Of a stretch of 64,000 bases of DNA, positions 16,295 to 24,734 are shown in pieces. The notes below the pieces were generated by a model. It had not been told where the DNA came from. It did not search any database and was given only the letters and a program-made list of their open reading frames with translations. Position 1 is the first letter of the stretch. Every line of letters starts with the position of its first letter. The stretch comes from Octadecabacter antarcticus 307 (GTDB lineage Bacteria; Pseudomonadota; Alphaproteobacteria; Rhodobacterales; Rhodobacteraceae). The translations under genes and the position numbers were made by a program. Where the stretch lies: the NCBI RefSeq assembly GCF_000155675.2, contig NC_020911.1, forward strand, positions 672,501 to 736,500, written 5' to 3'.

Positions 16295-17074
16295 ATGTCT
16301 GAACCTATCATCCAGATGAAGAATATCGAAAAGCATTTCGGCAGCGTGATTGCGCTGGCGGGGGTGTCGGTGGATATCCAAGCGGGCGAATGTCATTGTC
16401 TGTTGGGGGATAACGGTGCCGGAAAATCGACGTTCATCAAGACCATGTCTGGCGTACATAAACCGACAAAAGGCGAGATCGTGTTCGAGGGTACGGCGAT
16501 GAATTTCGCCAACCCGCGCGATGCGATCACAGCGGGGATTGCGACGGTGCACCAGCACCTTGGGATGATCCCGTTGATGAGCGTGAGCCGGAATTTCTTT
16601 ATGGGCAATGAGCCGATCAAGAAATTCGGACCGATCAAGATGTTTGATCATGACTATGCCAACGATGTTGCCATGGCTGAGATGCGCAAGATGGGCATTA
16701 ACCTGCGCGGTCCTGATCAGGCGGTTGGCACATTGTCGGGCGGTGAACGCCAGACGGTTGCGATTGCCCGCGCGGTGCATTTTGGCGCTAAGGTGCTGAT
16801 TTTGGATGAACCGACATCCGCGCTGGGCGTGCGCCAGACTGCCAATGTGCTGGCGACCATCGACAAGGTCCGTAAGCAGGGCATCGCGGTTGTCTTTATC
16901 ACCCACAACGTGCGCCATGCGATGGCGGTGGGCGATCGGTTTACGGTGCTGAACCGTGGCAAAACGCTGGGCACTGCATTGAAAGGCGAAATCACGCCGG
17001 AAGAATTGCAGGACATGATGGCGGGTGGCCAAGAGATGGCGACGCTTGAAGGGTCACTTGGCGGCACTGTTTAG
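16295..17074 (+). CDS. Sugar ABC transporter ATP-binding protein (single-domain CUT2 ATPase)
   Basis: 259 residues with a single nucleotide-binding domain: Walker A GDNGAGKSTFIK, signature LSGGERQTVAIARAV, Walker B VLILDEPTSALG, and switch histidine in FITHN. The one-domain form, in contrast to the duplicated RbsA/XylG type of enterobacteria, is like FrcA-type ATPases. It should energise the permease encoded directly upstream. The gene ends the transporter operon; a 72-bp gap precedes the dihaem peroxidase gene. Confidence 0.9.
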   Translation: MSEPIIQMKNIEKHFGSVIALAGVSVDIQAGECHCLLGDNGAGKSTFIKTMSGVHKPTKGEIVFEGTAMNFANPRDAITAGIATVHQHLGMIPLMSVSRNFFMGNEPIKKFGPIKMFDHDYANDVAMAEMRKMGINLRGPDQAVGTLSGGERQTVAIARAVHFGAKVLILDEPTSALGVRQTANVLATIDKVRKQGIAVVFITHNVRHAMAVGDRFTVLNRGKTLGTALKGEITPEELQDMMAGGQEMATLEGSLGGTV

Positions 17075-17146
17075 GCTGCGATCTGGCGATTGCATCGCGC
17101 TGCCGATGCGCCCATCAAGGGGCATGGCGGCGTGAGGGGATCAGCG

Positions 17147-18490
17147 ATGAAGACGATGCAAATCTGTGCGGTTCTGTGCGTGCTTGCATGGCCGTTGTCG
17201 GGTGCAGTCGCGGCGCAGGTGTTGCCCGACGCGGTGACGGACGGCGATTATGGTGTCACTGACGCCGCCGAAGTTCGGTTGGGTCAATTGTTGTTTTACG
17301 ATGCGATCTTGTCGGGCAATCAAAATATTTCCTGTGCGACGTGCCACCATCCGACGCTGGGCACGGCGGACGGCGTGTCTTTGTCCATCGGGGACGGTGG
17401 CATTGGCTTAGGCGCGGCGCGCGTCGTTGATCCTGACAACCCGCCAGAAGAGCGTATCCCCCGCAATGCACCTGCGCTGTTCAACCTTGGGGCGCGCGAA
17501 TTCACGGTGATGTTTCATGACGGGCGGCTTGAGGCCGATCCAGCCCATCCCAGCGGATTAAGGTCGCCGATGGACGCGGACATGGTGCAAGGTTTTGCGT
17601 CCGTCCTGTCGGCACAAACGATGTTTCCAGTTCTCAGCCGTGATGAGATGGCGGGATCGTATCATGAGAACGACATTGCATCGGCCGTGCGGCAAGGGCG
17701 TATTGGTGGCGTCGGCGGCGCGTGGGATTTGCTGTCGCGCCGCGTGGCTGATGTGCCGGAGTATGCGGCAATGTTTGCGGACGTCTATCCGCACGTCGAT
17801 ACGCCAGATGATATCGGCTTCACCGACATTTCAAACGCTCTGGCCGTGTTTATGGCGTTTGAATGGCGGTCTGATACGTCGCCGTTTGATGCGCATTTGC
17901 GGAGTGAGGCGGACCTGACAGGCGATGCGTTGGCGGGCATGGATTTGTTTTACGGGGACGCGGAATGTGCAGCCTGTCACAGTGGGGCGTTCCAGACCGA
18001 TCATGCTTTTCACGCCATGGCTGCGCCGCAGATCGGCCCCGGAAAATCAGCGACGTTTGAGGACCACCACCGCGATGAGGGGCGGTTTCGTGTCACTGGC
18101 AACCCCGATGATCTGTATGCGTTCCGCACACCGTCCTTACGCAACGTGGCTTTGACGGGGCCCTATGGTCACGCGGGCGGGCACCGCGACTTGGCTGCAT
18201 TCGTGGCCGATCACGCGGATCCTGTTGCCGCGCTGCAGCGGTTTGATCGTAGTCAAGTTGTGCTGCCTGCGTTTGTGGTTGGGGGCGGTGCAGCTGATGA
18301 TTTCAGCGTCATGGACGACCCCGATCAAGTAGCAGCCATTGCAGGTGCGGTGCGCGTCGCCCCACTAAATTTAAGCGACGGCGATATCGCGCAGATCGTC
18401 ACCTTTCTTAGCAGTCTAACCGATCCGGTGGCTGTCACAGGGCGGTTGGGTATTCCAAAAACCCTGCCAAGTGGTCTGCCGCTGCCTTAG
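17147..18490 (+). CDS. Dihaem cytochrome c peroxidase/MauG-family protein
   Basis: 447 residues with a Sec signal peptide (VLCVLAWPLSGAVAAQ). There are two haem-c motifs, C63-A-T-C66-H67 and C274-A-A-C277-H278, each starting a cytochrome domain as in the CcpA/MauG family. The C-terminal domain has FRTPSLRNVALTGPYGHAG, the usual haem-proximal segment. Members reduce H2O2 or oxidise protein side chains in the periplasm; which applies is not decidable here. The start at 17147 is preceded by GAGGGGA. Its stop overlaps the convergent CRTAC1-like gene by 4 bp. Confidence 0.85.
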   Translation: MKTMQICAVLCVLAWPLSGAVAAQVLPDAVTDGDYGVTDAAEVRLGQLLFYDAILSGNQNISCATCHHPTLGTADGVSLSIGDGGIGLGAARVVDPDNPPEERIPRNAPALFNLGAREFTVMFHDGRLEADPAHPSGLRSPMDADMVQGFASVLSAQTMFPVLSRDEMAGSYHENDIASAVRQGRIGGVGGAWDLLSRRVADVPEYAAMFADVYPHVDTPDDIGFTDISNALAVFMAFEWRSDTSPFDAHLRSEADLTGDALAGMDLFYGDAECAACHSGAFQTDHAFHAMAAPQIGPGKSATFEDHHRDEGRFRVTGNPDDLYAFRTPSLRNVALTGPYGHAGGHRDLAAFVADHADPVAALQRFDRSQVVLPAFVVGGGAADDFSVMDDPDQVAAIAGAVRVAPLNLSDGDIAQIVTFLSSLTDPVAVTGRLGIPKTLPSGLPLP

Positions 18491-20004
18491 TTTTCGTCTT
18501 GGGGTCTGTTGATGCGGAGGGTTTGGTTGGCGTCGGCCGCATGGCGGCTTTGCGTGCCATCGGGCCAGACGATCACGATGGTCGCAGTGTCTGCCATGCC
18601 GAGCCCGAAGTGGCGCGGCAAAATTTGCCCCCCTGCATGGCCGCCGCCGATGACATTCTGGATCGACTGCATGCCCTGCGGTGTTTCTATGTGAATGGTC
18701 GCGCCAATCGCGTCGCGGTTGCCGCCGGTTTGGTGCAAGGACACCCACAGCCAATTGCCAGTATTTTGCGTGGTGTTTCGATACAGTTCAAGCGGGGCGC
18801 GGCGATTTACCACGATCAAATCAAGCCGACCGTCTTGGTCGAAATCCGCCAGCGCTGCACCGCGGGACCGGTCGGTGGTTGCAACGCCAGCGGTCGCTGC
18901 AGCCTCAACGAATGTGGCGTTCGCCGCTTGCATCAAGAGGTTGTTGGGATCGCGCGTGGCCATGCCGGGCATCTGGTCGACGTTGCCTTTGGCGATGAAC
19001 AGATCGACCCGCCCGTCGTTATCTATGTCGCCAAATTCGGCGTGCCATCCGGTTGATGGACGCCCGTCGTCACCCACATGCGGGCGCTGGGCGTAGGTGC
19101 CGATTTCGTAGGGCGCGGGGGTATAATGCCCGTTGGCGCCTGCGATTTGCAGCAGTTGATCGCCCATCGACGTCAGCATGACCTCGTCCAGCCCGTCACC
19201 TGTCAGGTCACGGCTGGCGATGCCCATGCCCCAGAGGGAAACGGTGTCCCAGCCATCGGTTTCGTCCAGAAAACGCCCCTCTGTGATGTCCCACATTTGT
19301 TCGTAGCCGTCTTTGACGTAGTAGTGGCGGTCGTTGGATAGGCGCAGTGTCGGCAGGCCACGCGCATCGTTCGCGGCGAGGATTGAAAGGGCACAAAAGC
19401 CCGGAGAGAGAGTTTGTGCGGTGTATCCCGTATCCGTTGGCCAGAAAATCGCGTTGTCATCACAGGCTTCGAATGGGCCATCGGGGTCTGTACGATCCAC
19501 GTAGTTACCGATCGCGAGCGTCGGGTGCCCGTCACCGTCCCACCATGCGGTGAACGCGGTGGTCCATGCGTCGTCCGTGGGGATGCCCCAATCGGTTGTG
19601 GCATCACTGAAAGTGCAATCGCCATGACCCTTTAGCACGACGTTCGTGCCAGCCCGCATCACGAACAGATCGGTATGGCCATCCGCGTTGATGTCGATGG
19701 GGTAGGCACCAGTGACGGCGGTGAGATGCGCCAGGCGCGCATCAGTGAACAAAAAATTGCCGTCGTTGATGATCAGCTTGGCGGGGTTCGCACCACCTGC
19801 TGCGAAGATGTCCGGCAGCGCGTCGCCGTTGCAATCAAACACAGCGACACCGCCCCCAACAAAGTGGGTCCAGTCGCCGTCATAGATGTGGTCGGGCAGG
19901 GCGCTGGAACGATCTTCAAAAGTCGGATCGCCAAATGCTGACTGGCCGCAACAGGCCAGTGCAACCCCCAGTGCCCCCCGCAATGCGGGCCAAAGGTATC
20001 TCAT
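18487..20004 (-). CDS. CRTAC1-type FG-GAP/ASPIC-UnbV repeat protein, exported
   Basis: 505 residues with a signal peptide (LRGALGVALACCGQSAFG). Several calcium-binding FG-GAP-type repeats are visible, for example VFDCNGDALPDIFAAGG, DINADGHTDLFVM, DIDNDGRVDLFIAKG and DFDQDGRLDLIVVN. A C-terminal ASPIC/UnbV domain (GGHAGGQILPRHFGLG...IVVWPDGT-like) follows. These proteins form beta-propellers outside the cytoplasm; their function is unclear. The start at 20004 overlaps the stop of the ROK repressor gene by 4 bp (ATGA). It is therefore probably co-transcribed with the repressor, although its functional partner may be the dihaem peroxidase opposite. Confidence 0.8.
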   Translation of the reverse strand: MRYLWPALRGALGVALACCGQSAFGDPTFEDRSSALPDHIYDGDWTHFVGGGVAVFDCNGDALPDIFAAGGANPAKLIINDGNFLFTDARLAHLTAVTGAYPIDINADGHTDLFVMRAGTNVVLKGHGDCTFSDATTDWGIPTDDAWTTAFTAWWDGDGHPTLAIGNYVDRTDPDGPFEACDDNAIFWPTDTGYTAQTLSPGFCALSILAANDARGLPTLRLSNDRHYYVKDGYEQMWDITEGRFLDETDGWDTVSLWGMGIASRDLTGDGLDEVMLTSMGDQLLQIAGANGHYTPAPYEIGTYAQRPHVGDDGRPSTGWHAEFGDIDNDGRVDLFIAKGNVDQMPGMATRDPNNLLMQAANATFVEAAATAGVATTDRSRGAALADFDQDGRLDLIVVNRRAPLELYRNTTQNTGNWLWVSLHQTGGNRDAIGATIHIETPQGMQSIQNVIGGGHAGGQILPRHFGLGMADTATIVIVWPDGTQSRHAADANQTLRINRPQDEN

Positions 20005-21266
20005 GGGGTGCGCGCCTCTCCGCCGATCAGGGTGTCTGTGACGTTGGACAATGCCAGCGCAGCAGCGCCACGTGCCCAGACCAGATCCCCCCACGCATGG
20101 ATTTCGACCTTACAGGGTTTGCGCCCTTCGTTGAGGGTCATTTTTTGCATCTCATCCAGAACGGTTTCGGCATAAAGGTAGTCGTATTGCATGCGTTCAC
20201 CCGACAAGATGATCAGCGCGGGATCAAATAACTGCACGACATTAGACAGACCAAGCGACAAATAGCGCCCTGCACGGCGAAATATCGTTTCTGCGGCTTT
20301 GTGGCCGGATTTTGCCTGTTTATAAAGCGCTTCAAGCGTGGCTTGGGGGTTGTTTGCCATTGTTGGGTCATGATCCAGCGCGGTCGTCGCTTCGCGTGAC
20401 AGGGCGTAGTCGGCCAAATATGCCTCAAGGCAGCCACGCTGTCCGCAGCGGCAAAGTGCACCGTCGAGCTGCACCTTTGTGTGACCCAGTTCCAGTCCCA
20501 TGCCGTGGCCGCCGCGATACAGTTCATTGTTGAGAACGAGGCCCATGCCGACGCCGCTTTCGATGGTGACAACAGCGAAATTCGCCATGGCGCGCCCCTG
20601 TCCGAACCACAGTTCGGCCAGCGTCAGCATGTTGGCATCATTGTCCAGAACCATCGGCATATCAAAGCGCTGTGCGAAGGCCGCGCCGAGGTCTTCGTCG
20701 CGGGTTTGCAGCATGGACGACCAAACGACCACGCCAGAGTTATGATCGATGATACCGGGTAAGCCGATGCCGACAGCCCGCACGTCTGATTGATTTTTTC
20801 CTGAGACTTTCAAAAGCTTATGAATGATGTGTTCGGCCTCGTCCATCAGGTGGTCGACGGGGCGGCGCAGATCGGAGGAGGGCATATCGGCATCTGCAAT
20901 CAGGTTTCCAGCGAAATCGAGGAGCACTGCAATGTGACGTTTAAAGGCAAGTTTGATCCCGATGACAAAGCTGGCTTCCGGAACAATTTCCAGGGCAACG
21001 CGGGGTCGACCACGGCTGCTTTCGCGGGTTGGGCGTTCCACCTCCCGCAAGAATCCGGATGCGATCAGATCGGCAGTCAATGTGGTTGCAGATCCGGCGC
21101 TGATGTTTAATGCTTGGGTAATATCGGTGCGGGCGGCCTGACCCCGTGATCGGACAAATTCAAACGTTTCTTGGCGCAATGAACGACCCGCCGTTCGTGC
21201 GCTTCTGAGCACTGGGCCGCATCCTTCTGTGGCGTCGTTCTGGAGCGTGGGCAGGGCGTTTGACAT
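20001..21266 (-). CDS. xylR: ROK-family transcriptional repressor, XylR-like
   Basis: 421 residues. The N-terminal winged helix covers TFEFVRSRGQAARTDITQAL...SAGSATTLTADLI. The ROK domain has the glycine-rich ESGVGMGLVLNNELYRGG and the zinc motif C-x-C-G-x-x-G-C in LCRCGQRGCLEAY. The long open frame extends upstream to 21530, but the ATG at 21266 (MSNALPTLQN) gives the normal repressor length and leaves the promoter free. It is divergent from xylF with an inverted repeat in between. It probably represses the xylose genes and responds to xylose. Confidence 0.86.
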   Translation of the reverse strand: MSNALPTLQNDATEGCGPVLRSARTAGRSLRQETFEFVRSRGQAARTDITQALNISAGSATTLTADLIASGFLREVERPTRESSRGRPRVALEIVPEASFVIGIKLAFKRHIAVLLDFAGNLIADADMPSSDLRRPVDHLMDEAEHIIHKLLKVSGKNQSDVRAVGIGLPGIIDHNSGVVVWSSMLQTRDEDLGAAFAQRFDMPMVLDNDANMLTLAELWFGQGRAMANFAVVTIESGVGMGLVLNNELYRGGHGMGLELGHTKVQLDGALCRCGQRGCLEAYLADYALSREATTALDHDPTMANNPQATLEALYKQAKSGHKAAETIFRRAGRYLSLGLSNVVQLFDPALIILSGERMQYDYLYAETVLDEMQKMTLNEGRKPCKVEIHAWGDLVWARGAAALALSNVTDTLIGGEARTP

Positions 21267-21380
21267 TATTTTGATCCCTGAAATTAAAGTGAGATGAAGT
21301 GGGTGGTGTTGCCGCGAATTTGGCCCCACGGTAGGGATAAAGTTTCTGTATGGCGATGAAAAAGTGTGAAACATCGTATT

Positions 21381-21403
21381 TTTATTTTGACAGCTAAAAT
21401 AAA
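21381..21403. promoter_or_regulatory. Inverted repeat in the xylR-xylF intergenic region, candidate ROK operator
   Basis: TTTATTTT (21381-21388), a 7-nt spacer GACAGCT, then AAAATAAA (21396-21403): perfect 8-bp arms. It lies 78 bp upstream of xylF and 115 bp upstream of the ROK gene. AT-rich arms flanking a short spacer are the usual form of ROK-family sites. The assignment rests on position and symmetry only. Confidence 0.6.
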
Positions 21404-21480
21404 TTGCGCGAGAAAGGCGTATCCGGTCAAACGACTCGGCCCCGTGTCGTTCAGATATGGGACAATCTGGGAGGATTGAG

Positions 21481-22512
21481 ATGAAAAAATTATTTATGGC
21501 GGCAGCATTGTCGGCCACGGCACTTGGCACGAGCGTTTACGCAGACGGCCACGGGATTACGGTCGGCGTAAGCTGGTCCAACTTTCAAGAAGAACGCTGG
21601 AAGACTGACGAAGCTGCGATTGTTGCTGCCCTTGAAGCGGCTGGCGCGACGTACATCTCAACTGATGCGCAGTCTTCTTCCGCAAAGCAGTTGTCGGACG
21701 TCGAAAGCATGATCGCTCAGGGCGTTGATGCGCTGATTATTCTTGCACAAGACAGCGCAGCGATTGGTCCAGCTGTTGACGCGGCTGCAAACGAAGGCAT
21801 TCCAGTGGTCGCATATGACCGCCTGATTGAAGACAACCGCGCATTCTATCTGACATTCGACAACGTCGAAGTTGGCCGCATGCAGGCACGCGCAGTTCTG
21901 GCGGCACAGCCGACCGGCAACTACGTGATGATCAAGGGTTCCCCAACGGACCCGAACGCAGACTTCCTGCGCGGCGGTCAGCAGGAAATCCTGCAAGCGG
22001 CAATCGACGCTGGTGACATCACGATCGTTGACGAAGCTTACACAGACGGTTGGTTGCCTGCGAACGCACAGCGCAACATGGAACAGATCCTGACAGCCAA
22101 CGACAACATGGTTGACGCGGTTGTGGCATCCAACGACGGCACCGCTGGTGGCGCAGTTGCAGCCCTGACAGCACAAGGCATGGAAGGCATCGCTGTCTCT
22201 GGTCAGGATGGCGACCACGCCGCGCTGAACCGTGTGGCACTTGGTACGCAGACTGTGTCCGTTTGGAAAGACGCGCGCGATCTGGGTTACACCGCTGGTC
22301 AGGTTGCTGTTGCAATGGCCGCTGGCGCACCAATGACGTCTGTTGTTGGTTCCAGCGCATGGACGTCGCCTGCTGGCACGGACATGACATCACTGTTCCT
22401 GGCGCCAATGCCGATCACAGCTGGCAATTTGACGGCTGTTACTGACGCAGGCTGGATCACTGTTGAGGCCCTGTGCCAAGGCGTGAGCGACGGCCCAGCA
22501 CCTTGTAACTAA
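21481..22512 (+). CDS. xylF: D-xylose ABC transporter substrate-binding protein
   Basis: 343 residues with a Sec signal peptide (MKKLFMAAALSATALGTSVYADG). The mature N-terminus GITVGVSWSNFQEERWKTDE, then ALIILAQDSAAIGPAV, VVAYDRLIEDN, and ASNDGTAGGAVAAL are XylF landmarks. The ATG at 21481 is preceded by GGGAGGATTG. It starts the xylose transport operon and is followed 123 bp later by xylH. Confidence 0.9.
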   Translation: MKKLFMAAALSATALGTSVYADGHGITVGVSWSNFQEERWKTDEAAIVAALEAAGATYISTDAQSSSAKQLSDVESMIAQGVDALIILAQDSAAIGPAVDAAANEGIPVVAYDRLIEDNRAFYLTFDNVEVGRMQARAVLAAQPTGNYVMIKGSPTDPNADFLRGGQQEILQAAIDAGDITIVDEAYTDGWLPANAQRNMEQILTANDNMVDAVVASNDGTAGGAVAALTAQGMEGIAVSGQDGDHAALNRVALGTQTVSVWKDARDLGYTAGQVAVAMAAGAPMTSVVGSSAWTSPAGTDMTSLFLAPMPITAGNLTAVTDAGWITVEALCQGVSDGPAPCN

Positions 22513-22525
22513 GGTCTAACGATTT

Positions 22526-22570
22526 CCAGCCTGCTGTTTGATCGGCGGGCTGGACCCCTCGCATTTTTTT
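22526..22570 (+). terminator. Hairpin between xylF and xylH
   Basis: CCAGCCTGC (22526-22534) can pair with GCGGGCTGG (22545-22553) with one G-T wobble, and a run of seven T residues ends at 22570. The T-run is about 10 nt from the stem, so this is not a textbook terminator. It may still protect the xylF transcript 3' end or attenuate read-through into xylH. Confidence 0.4.
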
Positions 22571-22635
22571 GAAATTTTCGCTATTGTTGACCGCAGTCGC
22601 CTAAATCTGAGCGTCTCAGCGGCAGGAGTTCACCC

Positions 22636-23985
22636 ATGTCCGATCAAACGGCCGATGTCCCCGACGCGCAGTCAGCAACACCACCCAAACGCAGCGTGTT
22701 TCAAACGCTTGAGCTGGACACCCGTCTGCTTGGGATGATTGGCGCATTTTTCGTAATCGCGGCTGGTTTTCATCTTTATACTGGTTTCAGCAGGGCTGGA
22801 TTTTCGGTGGGGATGTTCACTGAAGGCACATTTTTGACGCCGCGCAACCTGTTTAACCTGTCGATCCAGACCGCGTCTGTGGCGATCATGGCGACCGGCA
22901 TGGTTTTCATCATTGTTATGCGACACATTGATTTGTCGGTTGGCGCGTTGCTGTGCACCTGCTCGGCCGTCATGGCGATGACGCAAACATCAATTCTACC
23001 GGACCTATTTAACCTCCCACTGGGTCATCCGATGATCCCTTGGATTGCGATTTTTGCAGGCCTTCTTACTGGGGTAATCATCGGGTCGTTTCAGGGTTGG
23101 CTGATTGGCTATCAACTGATCCCCGCGTTCATCGTGACGCTAGGCGGGTTTCTGATTTGGCGCAACGTAGGCTGGTTCATGACGGACGGAGCAACGATAG
23201 GCCCGCTTGATCCAACGTTTCAGTTGTTCGGCGGGATCAGTGGCACCCTTGGCGAAAGCTGGAGCTGGATCATTGGTGGCCTTGCGTCTGTCGCAGCTGT
23301 TTTTCTTTTGTTTAATGCGCGACGCACACGGGTCAGTCACGGTTTCCCAGTGAAACCTGTGGGCGCCGAAGTTGTGATCGGCGCAATCATGGTGACCGCC
23401 ATTCTAGGCTTTATCGCCGTGCTGAACGCCTATGAAGTGCCGGTTCGAGTTATCGAGCGTGACTTTGCCGATTACGGATGCGCAACTGCTGAAAATTGCT
23501 CGGCCAGTTATGGTTTGCCGATCTCAGTTATTGTACTGCTTGTGGTGGCGATCATTATGACAGTCATTGCACAGCGCACGCGGTTGGGCCGCTATATCTT
23601 TGCCACAGGCGGAAACCCGGATGCGACCAAGCTGACGGGCGTGAATACGCGGCTTTTGACGGTGAAGATTTTCGCGATCATGGGTGTTCTTTGCGCCATT
23701 GCTGCGATCGTCGCGTCGGCGCGCCAGACCTATCATACCAACGACATTGGCACGCTTGACGAATTGCGGGTGATTGCAGCAGCGGTCATCGGGGGCACCG
23801 CGCTCGCGGGCGGGATCGGGACGATCTACGGCGCGATTATCGGCGCACTTATCATGCAATCATTGCAATCAGGTATGGCGATGGTTGGCGTTGATGCGCC
23901 TTATCAGAATATTGTGGTCGGGGGGGTTCTTGTCCTCGCTGTCTGGGTCGACATTCAGTATCGTAAGAAGACGGGAGCGAAATAA
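22636..23985 (+). CDS. xylH: D-xylose ABC transporter permease
   Basis: 449 residues with about ten or more membrane segments. The CUT2 permease motif is VFIIVMRHIDLSVGALL, the cytoplasmic coupling loop is ATGGNPDATKLTGVNTRLLTV, and VIGGTALAGGIGTIYG follows. The large size and the loop before the last membrane block (DFADYGCATAENCSASYG) are typical for XylH. The ATG is preceded by GGCAGGAGTTCACCC. The stop codon overlaps the first base of xylG. Confidence 0.9.
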   Translation: MSDQTADVPDAQSATPPKRSVFQTLELDTRLLGMIGAFFVIAAGFHLYTGFSRAGFSVGMFTEGTFLTPRNLFNLSIQTASVAIMATGMVFIIVMRHIDLSVGALLCTCSAVMAMTQTSILPDLFNLPLGHPMIPWIAIFAGLLTGVIIGSFQGWLIGYQLIPAFIVTLGGFLIWRNVGWFMTDGATIGPLDPTFQLFGGISGTLGESWSWIIGGLASVAAVFLLFNARRTRVSHGFPVKPVGAEVVIGAIMVTAILGFIAVLNAYEVPVRVIERDFADYGCATAENCSASYGLPISVIVLLVVAIIMTVIAQRTRLGRYIFATGGNPDATKLTGVNTRLLTVKIFAIMGVLCAIAAIVASARQTYHTNDIGTLDELRVIAAAVIGGTALAGGIGTIYGAIIGALIMQSLQSGMAMVGVDAPYQNIVVGGVLVLAVWVDIQYRKKTGAK

Positions 23986-24734
23986 TGGTACCTTTGGTAG
24001 AAATGAAAAACGTCTCAATCGCCTTTGGTGGTGTGCAGGCGGTGGACAAGTGTTCGATCAGTTTGGAAGCAGGCGAGGTTGTTGGCCTTTTGGGGCACAA
24101 TGGTGCTGGTAAATCGACGCTGATCAAGATGTTGTCGGGCGCGTACAAAATGGACAGCGGTGAGATTTTTATCGAAGGCGAGAAGGCGGTGATCAATTCA
24201 CCGCGTGACAGTCGCGATTATAACATTGAGACGATCTATCAGACGCTCGCGCTGGCAGATAACCTTGATGCCGCGAGCAACCTGTTTTTGGGGCGTGAAC
24301 TGACGACCCGTTTGGGGTTTGTTGATGACGACCGGATGGAGGCAGAAACCCGCAAGATCATGGCGCGTTTGAACCCGAACTTTAAGAAGCTGAAAGAGCC
24401 TGTTTCGGCATTGTCTGGCGGCCAACGTCAGTCCGTGGCGATTGCGCGTGCAGTGTATTTCAACGCCAAGATCCTGATCATGGACGAACCGACAGCGGCG
24501 CTGGGCGTGCATGAGACCGAAATGGTCGCTGATCTGATCAAAGAGCTAAAGGCGCAGGGCCTTGGTATTTTCCTGATTTCGCATGACACCCGCGAGATGA
24601 TGGAATTATGCGACCGCGTGGCGGTGATGAAAAACGGCCAGATGGTTGGCATGGAACGGGTTGAAGATGTGACCGAAGATGACATTCTGTCGATGATCAT
24701 TCTGGGTAAGAACCCGAAAGCAGTGGCGGCCTAA
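23985..24734 (+). CDS. xylG: Xylose ABC transporter ATP-binding protein
   Basis: 249 residues and one ATPase domain: Walker A GHNGAGKSTLIK, signature LSGGQRQSVAIARAV, Walker B ILIMDEPTAALG, H-switch in LISHD. It overlaps xylH by one base and xylB by one base. The single-domain form matches the other CUT2 ATPase of this window at 16295-17074. It supplies energy for XylFH-mediated xylose import. Confidence 0.88.
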   Translation: MVPLVEMKNVSIAFGGVQAVDKCSISLEAGEVVGLLGHNGAGKSTLIKMLSGAYKMDSGEIFIEGEKAVINSPRDSRDYNIETIYQTLALADNLDAASNLFLGRELTTRLGFVDDDRMEAETRKIMARLNPNFKKLKEPVSALSGGQRQSVAIARAVYFNAKILIMDEPTAALGVHETEMVADLIKELKAQGLGIFLISHDTREMMELCDRVAVMKNGQMVGMERVEDVTEDDILSMIILGKNPKAVAA

